DNA of 64,000 nucleotides from Stieleria mannarensis (lineage in GTDB: Bacteria > Planctomycetota > Planctomycetia > Pirellulales > Pirellulaceae), in contig NZ_JACEHH010000021.1 of the NCBI RefSeq assembly GCF_014154935.1, forward strand, positions 62,001 through 126,000, read 5' to 3'. Every line of letters starts with the position of its first letter. Positions within the stretch are counted from its first letter, which is position 1. Under the pieces are notes generated by a model. The model ran no database searches and was not told where the DNA came from. It worked only from the letters and a program-made list of their open reading frames with translations. Below, one piece after another: positions 57,697 to 64,000 of this stretch. The translations under genes were made by a program, and so were the position numbers.

Positions 57697-58530
57697 ATGA
57701 AATCCAGCCACCGTTCCGCTGACCTGCGATTGCTCTCGTTCCAGTCCGTTTTGATCGCCGTCGTCGCACTGGCCTGTCGGTCTTCCCTCGCGACCGAAGT
57801 CCAGGGGTACACCGAACCGGTTCGAACCATCGAAGTCGCCTCGGATGAAACCGGTACGGTCGCCGAGGTGTTGGTCCAGCTAGGCCAGACGATCGAACAA
57901 GGCCAACCGCTGTTGCGGCTGAACAGTCAGGTTCACCTGGCCCAGATCGAGGTCGCCAAGCAACAGATGAACGCCCAAGGCAGGCTCGATGCCGCCAAGG
58001 CGGAGGTCGAACTGACGTCCGCACGGCTGGAAAAAATCGAGTCGCTGCGCAAATCGGGACATGCCCGCCAAGCCGAACTGCACCGCGCCGCGAAAGAATA
58101 CAAGGTTGCCGAGGCAAATCTGCGCAGCGTCGTCGAAGAGATGGAAACGCGGCGACTGGAACACGACCGTCTGCTGACCCAAATGAGTCGACGTGTGATC
58201 CACGCCCCGGTCACGGGGATCGTCACCGAGTTGCACAAGGAGCCCGGCGAGTTCGTTGCGCCCAACAAGCCCGAGGTCATCACCCTGGTTCAATTGGACA
58301 CCTTGCTGGCCAATTTTGCACTGCTGGGCTCCCAAGCCGAACAGCTGACGACGGGACAAGAAATCGAATTGCAATTCCCCGAATCAGGCCAAACGACCTC
58401 CGGAAAAGTCCACTTCATTTCGCCGGTGACCGACGCCGAAAGCGGAACCGTGTTGGTCAAAATTGCGATCGGCAATGCCGACGGGTCGATCCGCAGCGGC
58501 GCCCGCTGCGCGATCCAATTGAAGGATTGA
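57697..58530 (+). CDS. HlyD-like periplasmic adaptor subunit
   Basis: 277 aa from ATG 57697 (MKSSHRSADLRLLSFQSVLI, signal peptide). The first half-lipoyl block is RTIEVASDETGTVAEVLVQL with GQTIEQGQPLLRLN. A coiled-coil hairpin (IEVAKQQMNAQGRLDAAKAE ... NLRSVVEEMETRRLEHDRLL) is closed by the second half-lipoyl block RRVIHAPVTGIVTELHKEPG. The beta-barrel and membrane-proximal part follow (LGSQAEQLTTGQEIELQFPE). This is a compact membrane-fusion protein that would bridge an inner-membrane component to TolC. It is first in a tight three-gene operon (gaps of 6 and 5 bases). Confidence 0.9.
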   Translation: MKSSHRSADLRLLSFQSVLIAVVALACRSSLATEVQGYTEPVRTIEVASDETGTVAEVLVQLGQTIEQGQPLLRLNSQVHLAQIEVAKQQMNAQGRLDAAKAEVELTSARLEKIESLRKSGHARQAELHRAAKEYKVAEANLRSVVEEMETRRLEHDRLLTQMSRRVIHAPVTGIVTELHKEPGEFVAPNKPEVITLVQLDTLLANFALLGSQAEQLTTGQEIELQFPESGQTTSGKVHFISPVTDAESGTVLVKIAIGNADGSIRSGARCAIQLKD

Positions 58531-58536
58531 GCAACC

Positions 58537-60426
58537 GTGGCGACCGAGATCTCCAACAGCGGCACCAACGCCGACAATCCGATCCTGGTCGGCGCCAGAT
58601 CGAACCTTGCTGCACCGAACCTTGATACACCGTGTCGGCACACCTCCGACGTCGCCGGTGTTTCTCGATCGACCTCTCCGTTCGACTCGGCCACCAACCT
58701 CCCGGACGCCCATCAGAGATTGTTGCAACGCCTGGACGAACTCTCGGACCTCATCGCGGCCGTGCTGTTTGACGTCGATGCGAACAACCAGCCGAATCAT
58801 CCCCGGCCGCTGCGTTTGGATCCGAGCGACCGAAACGCCCAATCGCAGTTGGCACAGCTGACATCGGTCTGTCAACAAACCGCCATCAGTGGCCAGGTTC
58901 ACTCTCGACGTCAACTCTCCCCCGAACGCATCATTGTTGCGTTTCCGATCACGACGGCAGGGGATTCGCCGGAAGTGCTGGGGCTGATCGTTGTGTTGCC
59001 CGACGACCTGCAGCGTTTCACACAAACCGTCCTTCGGCTGACCGAACAGTTTGCCGTTTATCGTCTTCGCGATCGTCTGCAACGGCAGGCGGAACTCGCG
59101 TCCGATGCCGCCGCGACCGTTGAACTGTTGACGCTTGCGTTGGCGACCGAGGACCGCAACGAGGCCTGCCAGGTGATCGCGACGGAACTGGCCGATCACT
59201 TGCAATTGCGGCGGGCGGCGATCGGGGTGACGTCGACGGGGGCACGAAGTTGCCGGCTGGCGGCGCTCAGCGATTCGACTCGAATCGATGCCACGACCTC
59301 CCAAACCCGATTGATCGAGAACGCGATGGACGAAGCGTTGCTCTCGCGGACGATCACGATGGCCGATTCGGCCTCCGGCGGACACGACGCGGCACGCAAC
59401 GCCGCCGAGCTAGCCCGCCAACACGCCGCCACCGTCTTGGTGGTGCCGTTGGGCGATTCGTCCCAACGACCCCGCGCGGTGTTGTTGGCCGTCATCGATT
59501 CGGATCGTTCGGTCCAGCCGGTTCGGCAGTTTTTACAGGCGGCGCAAAACTCGCTCGGCGCCGTCTTGAGTGCACAGGAATCACGGCGCTGGTCTCAGGT
59601 GACTCATCGATTGAGCCGTGCCGTGAAATCACGCGGCGGCAGCCTTGCCATCGCGGCCGGCGTTCTGCTGCTGGCTTCCCTGTTCATTCCCATTGCCCAC
59701 CGCGAAACCTGTGACGTGCGAGTCGAACCGCGAACCAAGCGTTTCGTTGCGGCCCCCTTCGATGCGACGCTGAAAGAGTGTTTCGTCGCACCGGGAGACG
59801 TTGTCCACCAGGGGGATCTGCTGGCAATGTTGGACGGCCGGGAATTGAAATGGAAACGCGACTCGCTGCAAGCCGATCACGACCAGGCCGTCAAAAAACG
59901 CGATGCCGCCCAGGCGTCACGGGCCTACGCCGACCAGCGAATCGCACAGCTGGAAATCGACGCCCTGCGATCCGAACTGAATCTGCTGGACCTGCGTTTG
60001 AGTGAATTGCAGTTGCGCAGCCCCGTCGACGGGATGGTCGTTGCGGGGGATTTGAAGCGTGCCAAGGGCGCCCCACTGACGACCGGACAGTCACTGTTTG
60101 AGATCGCACCGCTGGACGAAATGATCATTGAAGCATCCGTCAGAGACGACCGGATCGCTTACGTCCACCAAGACCAAACCGCCCAACTGCGGCTCAAGGC
60201 GTATCCGGATCGCAGCTGGGACGCGCGGATTGAACTCGTCCATCCACGCAGCGAGATTCGTGATGAGGAAAACGTGTTCATCGCCCAGTGCACGTTGCCC
60301 AACGAGCAACAGTTGCTGCGTCCGGGGATGAAAGGGACCCTGAAAATCGACTGTGGCCGTCGTCCGCTCGGTTGGGTTTGGTTTCACCGCCCCGTCGAAG
60401 CCGTTGCACAATGGTTCTGGTGGTAG
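58537..60426 (+). CDS. GAF-like cytoplasmic domain fused to HlyD-type adaptor
   Basis: 629 aa, GTG start 6 bases after the upstream stop. Residues ~1-365 form a cytoplasmic region with a GAF-like domain (NEACQVIATELADHLQLRRA ... ATVLVVPLGDSSQRPRAVLL, LAVIDSDRSVQPVRQFLQAA). One membrane segment (~368-388, GSLAIAAGVLLLASLFIPIA) leads to a periplasmic HlyD part: VAAPFDATLKECFVAPGDVV, HQGDLLAMLDGRELKWKRDS, coiled coil, then LQLRSPVDGMVVAGDLKRAK and APLDEMIIEASVRDDRIAYV. A GAF module joined to a membrane-fusion protein suggests that transport is gated by a cytoplasmic signal; this is an inference. The C-terminus ends in a Trp-rich tail (WVWFHRPVEAVAQWFWW). Confidence 0.87.
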   Translation: MATEISNSGTNADNPILVGARSNLAAPNLDTPCRHTSDVAGVSRSTSPFDSATNLPDAHQRLLQRLDELSDLIAAVLFDVDANNQPNHPRPLRLDPSDRNAQSQLAQLTSVCQQTAISGQVHSRRQLSPERIIVAFPITTAGDSPEVLGLIVVLPDDLQRFTQTVLRLTEQFAVYRLRDRLQRQAELASDAAATVELLTLALATEDRNEACQVIATELADHLQLRRAAIGVTSTGARSCRLAALSDSTRIDATTSQTRLIENAMDEALLSRTITMADSASGGHDAARNAAELARQHAATVLVVPLGDSSQRPRAVLLAVIDSDRSVQPVRQFLQAAQNSLGAVLSAQESRRWSQVTHRLSRAVKSRGGSLAIAAGVLLLASLFIPIAHRETCDVRVEPRTKRFVAAPFDATLKECFVAPGDVVHQGDLLAMLDGRELKWKRDSLQADHDQAVKKRDAAQASRAYADQRIAQLEIDALRSELNLLDLRLSELQLRSPVDGMVVAGDLKRAKGAPLTTGQSLFEIAPLDEMIIEASVRDDRIAYVHQDQTAQLRLKAYPDRSWDARIELVHPRSEIRDEENVFIAQCTLPNEQQLLRPGMKGTLKIDCGRRPLGWVWFHRPVEAVAQWFWW

Positions 60427-60431
60427 ACGCC

Positions 60432-62591
60432 ATGTCGGACGACCAGCAGCATTTTGCCAGCGACCAAAGCACGACGTCGGTGGTGTTTCGCCAGGATTTG
60501 CGAGTGACGCCGTGTGAGGATGCACGTCAGCCCCATGTCGTCGTCGAAGATCCACTCGCGGGGGCGTTTTATCGTCTCGGCCGGATCGAATACGCGCTGG
60601 CAAGTCGTCTGACCGACTCGCGAACGGTCGCTCAGGCCTATCGGGACGTGTGCGAACACTACCCGGACCATCGAATGTCCGAGGACGATGCGGCCGACCT
60701 GTGCCGCTGGTTGATCGACAACCAATTGGCCCACACCGATTCGTCCAAGTCGTCGGCACGGCTCCATCGATCAGCCGAAAAATCCAAGTCGGATCGAATC
60801 AAGCAACGCATCAATCCGATCGCGATCCGAATCCCCCTGCTGCATCCCGATCGCCTGGTCGAAACGTTGGTGAAGTATGCGGGATGGATCTTCTCGGTGC
60901 CCGCGACCGTGTTGGGGGTCCTGGTGATGCTGATCAGCGGCTGCTTGGCGCTCGCGCATTGGGGTCAACTGGCGGCATCGACACACTATCTGTTTGAACC
61001 CTCGTCGCTGTCGCTGTTGCTGGTTGTCACGGTCGGCTTGAAAGTGATTCACGAATTTGCTCATGCGATCGTTTGCAAACGCTACGGGGGTGACGTCGGC
61101 GAGATGGGCGTGCTGTTGATCTTGTTGGCTCCGCTGGCCTACGTCGACGTCAGCTCGGTATGGCGGTTCCGTCGCCGCTGGCAACGCATTCACGTCGCGT
61201 CGGCGGGGATCTATCTGGAATTGCTGGTCGCCGCGATCGCGATGTTGATTTGGTATTTCGTCGATTCGCCGTCGATCCGACACGTTTGCACCAGTGTGAT
61301 GCTCTCGGCCGGCGTCGCGACGTTGGTGTTCAATGCCAATCCGCTAATGAAGTTTGACGGCTACTTTGTGCTGATCGACTGGGCCCGCACGCCGAACCTG
61401 TACACGGACAGCCAGAACCACCTGCGGCGCCGGCTGCGATGCCTGTTTTTTGGCGGGGAGGTCAAACAGCCGCAATGGACACCGGGCTATCGGACCGCGG
61501 TCGGTGTTTACGCACCACTGGCATTGTTTTGGAAAGGTTTTGTTTGTCTGGGGCTGACGCTTGCCGCGACGAAACTGTTTCACGGGCTGGGAACGCTGCT
61601 GGCGGTGGTCGCCGGTGTGTGCTGGATCGGCGGTCCGGCGTGGCGGGGGATTTCGGCGGTTCGCAACGCCCCAAGGCCCGGGCGGCGACGGTTCATGCTG
61701 ATCGCGGCCGGATCGCTGGCAATGGGCACCGTCTTGTTGATGGTGGTGCCGTGGCCGGGAGCGACGCCGGTCCACGCGGTCGTGGAGTATTCGCCGCACG
61801 AAGTGGTGCGGGCCGAGGTTCCGGGCTTCGTCCACGCAATCCATGTCGACACGGGACAGTGGGTTAGCGAGGGCGAGCAGCTGTTGACGCTTGGCAACCC
61901 GGAACTGGTCCTCCAGGCCCAACAGTTGGAAACAAAGATCCAACAATCGACGTTGCGCAGACGCCAGCAGACGCTTCAGGGGAAACACGCCGCCGCACAA
62001 GCCGAGGCGACGGAGTTGGAGTCGTTGACCAAGCGGCTGCAAGACACGACCGAACAAATCGATTCCCTGGTCGTCCGCGCCCCCCGTTCCGGCGTCGTGG
62101 TCCGCAGACGATTGCGGGAATTGCAAGGAACCTATGTCGCCCAGGGGGATGAGTTGCTGGTGATCGGAGACGAATCGCAAAAGGAACTTCGGTTGCTGAT
62201 CCCGCAGGACAAATTCGACCCGTTTCGTGACCAGTCCGGTACCGTGGTTCGGTTTCGCGCCTCCGGACAGGCGACGCAAACCTCTGCGTTGTCGACGATC
62301 ATTCCGCGGGCACGGACCGAAGTGGATTACCCGTCGTTGCTGGCCACCAACGGAGGCCCGCTGGCGGTCAAACGCGTTTCCAATGATGCGTCGCAATCCG
62401 ATTCCCAGTTCGAATTGCTGGTGCCCCACTTCGAAGCGATCGTTCCGCTCGATGCGTCCCAGGGCGTCGATTTGCACAGCGGGCAACGAACCCGTGTCTC
62501 CATCGGAGGACTCGACCGAACCGTCGGATCGCACCTGTGGCGGGTGGTGAGAGAGTGGATCGCCCAGGCGGTTCAGGCGGCAGATCGCTGA
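60432..62591 (+). CDS. M50 site-2-type metalloprotease fused to HlyD-type adaptor
   Basis: 719 aa from ATG 60432, 5 bases after the upstream stop (an in-frame extension overlapping that gene exists). Residues ~15-100 (VVFRQDLRVTPCEDARQPHV, DPLAGAFYRLGRIEYALASR) resemble the PqqD/RRE-like peptide-binding module. A multi-span membrane domain carries both M50 zinc motifs: HEFAH at residues 207-211 and NPLMKFDGYF at 303-312 (Asp 309). After a further membrane segment comes the adaptor: VVRAEVPGFVHAIHVDTGQW, EGEQLLTLGNPELVLQAQQL, a coiled coil, VVRAPRSGVVVRRRLRELQG. Both catalytic motifs look intact. Together the parts suggest membrane cleavage or substrate recognition linked to export. Confidence 0.9.
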   Translation: MSDDQQHFASDQSTTSVVFRQDLRVTPCEDARQPHVVVEDPLAGAFYRLGRIEYALASRLTDSRTVAQAYRDVCEHYPDHRMSEDDAADLCRWLIDNQLAHTDSSKSSARLHRSAEKSKSDRIKQRINPIAIRIPLLHPDRLVETLVKYAGWIFSVPATVLGVLVMLISGCLALAHWGQLAASTHYLFEPSSLSLLLVVTVGLKVIHEFAHAIVCKRYGGDVGEMGVLLILLAPLAYVDVSSVWRFRRRWQRIHVASAGIYLELLVAAIAMLIWYFVDSPSIRHVCTSVMLSAGVATLVFNANPLMKFDGYFVLIDWARTPNLYTDSQNHLRRRLRCLFFGGEVKQPQWTPGYRTAVGVYAPLALFWKGFVCLGLTLAATKLFHGLGTLLAVVAGVCWIGGPAWRGISAVRNAPRPGRRRFMLIAAGSLAMGTVLLMVVPWPGATPVHAVVEYSPHEVVRAEVPGFVHAIHVDTGQWVSEGEQLLTLGNPELVLQAQQLETKIQQSTLRRRQQTLQGKHAAAQAEATELESLTKRLQDTTEQIDSLVVRAPRSGVVVRRRLRELQGTYVAQGDELLVIGDESQKELRLLIPQDKFDPFRDQSGTVVRFRASGQATQTSALSTIIPRARTEVDYPSLLATNGGPLAVKRVSNDASQSDSQFELLVPHFEAIVPLDASQGVDLHSGQRTRVSIGGLDRTVGSHLWRVVREWIAQAVQAADR

Positions 62592-62751
62592 TCCGTTTGG
62601 GAGGGTTGCGCCAAAACTGCGGCCACCGTTTGAGATTCCAAATTGATAGCCCAATGCGAATTCATTCCATCACCTGCAATGTCGACAGATTGACTTACGG
62701 TTTCCTGCGGGCACAGCTCTCGCGATGATTTCCAGGTAACCCCAAGAGCGG

Positions 62752-63951
62752 ATGAACGCGACGACTCCATCAACGTTGGCCGGTGCTGCCGCCCCCCAGG
62801 CTGGCGCGGCCCCCCTGACACACGCCACTTCGCAGCGGTCCAATGAGACCGGCTGCACGAAGTCCGGTCGTGTCATGATCGCCGACGATGAACCGATCAA
62901 CATCAAGTTGATCCAAAAGTATCTCCGCAGCGCGGGGTACCACGAGTTCGTCACGACCAGCGAGTCGCGTGAGGTGGTCGATCTGGTCCGATCGACGCGG
63001 CCCGATATCTTGATCCTGGATGTCGTCATGCCGCACGTCACGGGATTGGACATCTTGGAGACCATCCGCAACGCCCCCGATCAGGCTCATCTGCCGGTTC
63101 TGATCGTGACCGCGTCGACCGATGAACAAACCAAGATCGATGCGTTGGAACTGGGGGCGACCGACTTTTTGCATAAACCGGTCAAACCGACCGAGTTGTT
63201 GCCTCGGGTGCGAAACTCGTTGGTGCTCAAGGCACACCACGACCAGATGGCCGCCTATTCCAAACGACTCGAAGCCGAAGTCGCCCAGCGGACCGCCGAT
63301 CTGGCCCAGTCACGCGAAGAAGTCATCCATGTACTCGCCTGTGCGGCCGAATACCGCGACCAAGAAACCGGCAACCATGTCATTCGAGTCGGACGGTTCG
63401 CGGGAATCATCGCACGAGAATTGGGGTGTTCGGAATCCGATTCGGAACTGATCGAACACGCCGCCATCCTTCACGACGCCGGCAAAATCGGCATCTCCGA
63501 TTCGATTTTGTTGAAACCGGGGCGGCTCTCAACCGACGAATTCGAATTGATGAAGCGGCACTGTGAATTCGGCGAGCGAATACTGAAAGCCCAGCCGAGT
63601 GATGAAAGCGAACCGTTCTTGTTGCACAGCCGTCGCCCCGTGACGCGCTCGCCCGTGTTGCGCATGGCGTCGGTGATCGCGAGGACCCACCACGAACGTT
63701 GGGACGGCACCGGATACCCCGAGCAACTGGCCGGGGAAGAGATTCCGATCGTCGGCCGGATCACCGCCGTCGCCGATGTCTTCGACGCACTCAGCAGCAA
63801 ACGCTGCTACAAAGACGCCCTGCCGCTGGAAAAGTGCATCGAAATCATGCGCAAGGAACGCGGCAAGCACTTCGATCCCAAAGTCCTCGACGCCTTCCTG
63901 GCGCGGATCGACGAAGTCTCCCAGATCGTCGTCAGCCTGGCCGACCAATAG
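62752..63951 (+). CDS. response regulator with HD-GYP domain (RpfG-like c-di-GMP phosphodiesterase)
   Basis: 399 aa. The receiver domain (VMIADDEPINIKLIQKYLRS, phospho-acceptor Asp 90 in ILILDVVMP, LIVTAS, DFLHKPVKP) is followed by a coiled-coil linker and an HD-GYP domain: HVIRVGRFAGIIARELG, HAAILHDAGKIGISDSIL (His 241-Asp 242), MKRHCEFGERIL, HHERWDGTGYPEQLAGEEIP, ITAVADVFDALSSKRCY. All metal and GYP residues are present, so c-di-GMP hydrolysis is likely. It is 160 bases after the adaptor operon. The HPt domains of the hybrid kinase at 48436 could phosphorylate it, but this is an inference. Confidence 0.95.
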   Translation: MNATTPSTLAGAAAPQAGAAPLTHATSQRSNETGCTKSGRVMIADDEPINIKLIQKYLRSAGYHEFVTTSESREVVDLVRSTRPDILILDVVMPHVTGLDILETIRNAPDQAHLPVLIVTASTDEQTKIDALELGATDFLHKPVKPTELLPRVRNSLVLKAHHDQMAAYSKRLEAEVAQRTADLAQSREEVIHVLACAAEYRDQETGNHVIRVGRFAGIIARELGCSESDSELIEHAAILHDAGKIGISDSILLKPGRLSTDEFELMKRHCEFGERILKAQPSDESEPFLLHSRRPVTRSPVLRMASVIARTHHERWDGTGYPEQLAGEEIPIVGRITAVADVFDALSSKRCYKDALPLEKCIEIMRKERGKHFDPKVLDAFLARIDEVSQIVVSLADQ

Positions 63952-63967
63952 CGCACGTTGGTGTCTA

Positions 63968-63983
63968 GCCTTTAGGCGATTCC
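63968..63983 (-). repeat. 16-base dispersed repeat (second copy at 31238-31253)
   Basis: On the minus strand GGAATCGCCTAAAGGC is identical to 31238-31253, with similar ACACCA-containing sequence beyond. Its inner part GCCTAAAGGC is a short palindrome. Confidence 0.6.
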
Positions 63984-64000
63984 CCGTGCGACGAACGCAA

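Noticed and set aside
60288-60431. Longer start of the M50-HlyD gene, overlapping the previous gene by 139 bases
   Set aside because: The ATG at 60432 lies 5 bases after the upstream stop, in the same style as its neighbours, and the extra residues have no family resemblance.
37981-63951. Type I secretion ABC transporter or RND pump for the adaptors
   Set aside because: No Walker A/B, ABC signature or RND-type 12-span protein was found in any frame of this region, so none is claimed.

Overview
The window looks like chromosomal DNA from a GC-rich planctomycete, most probably Pirellulaceae (Rhodopirellula/Stieleria type). The evidence is two secreted formylglycine-dependent sulfatases, several secreted PQQ-type beta-propeller proteins, a TIGR03000-type repeat protein, an HTTM membrane protein with its usual partner, a giant DUF4347/cadherin-like surface protein whose N-terminus carries the planctomycete '[11 protein letters not shown]'-style motif, and many intergenic inverted repeats. 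There are no rRNA genes, no CRISPR array and no recognisable transposase gene. Identifications rest on reading the sequence and on family knowledge; no database search was run.

Layout. 1-6.2 kb: a large DUF4011-type protein runs off the left edge, then a nucleotidyltransferase-like gene plus sulfatase, then an HTTM pair, all on the minus strand. 6.4-9.4 kb: a TIGR03000 surface protein with an intrinsic terminator whose 3' half is triplicated, then trpS and acpS. 9.8-20.3 kb: a TPR protein, a secreted beta-propeller, a TrmH-type methyltransferase, an acyltransferase-like protein, a ketosynthase-like protein lacking the catalytic Cys, tRNA-Lys and tRNA-Ser, apbE and a small conserved-looking protein. 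20.3-25 kb: a SRPBCC/GyrI-like protein and two planctomycete hypotheticals. 25-31.2 kb: a translationally coupled three-gene operon (fibronectin-like/PQQ propeller, PQQ propeller, membrane-anchored secreted protein), diverging from a XylR-type AraC regulator. 31.2-37.8 kb: an exopolysaccharide-type sugar transferase, nadC, a helix-hairpin-helix protein, and two divergent phosphohexomutases.

38-64 kb is the most interesting part. A TolC-family outer-membrane channel diverges from an 8.2-kb gene for a 2740-residue repeat protein. That gene overlaps by 4 nt a hybrid histidine kinase with a receiver and two HPt domains. After a CBS protein, a DUF4404 protein, a second sulfatase/nucleotidyltransferase pair and a TPR-peroxiredoxin fusion comes a tight three-gene run: a HlyD-like adaptor, a GAF-TM-HlyD fusion, and an M50 metalloprotease-HlyD fusion. 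A receiver-HD-GYP (c-di-GMP phosphodiesterase) gene closes the window. No ABC ATPase or RND pump is visible. I propose that TolC, the adaptors and the M50 fusion export or process the giant surface protein, and that the kinase/HD-GYP pair controls it. This is an inference from co-location and domains.

Intergenic space is rich in two-armed inverted repeats of at least four sequence families, plus two 15-bp minisatellites.
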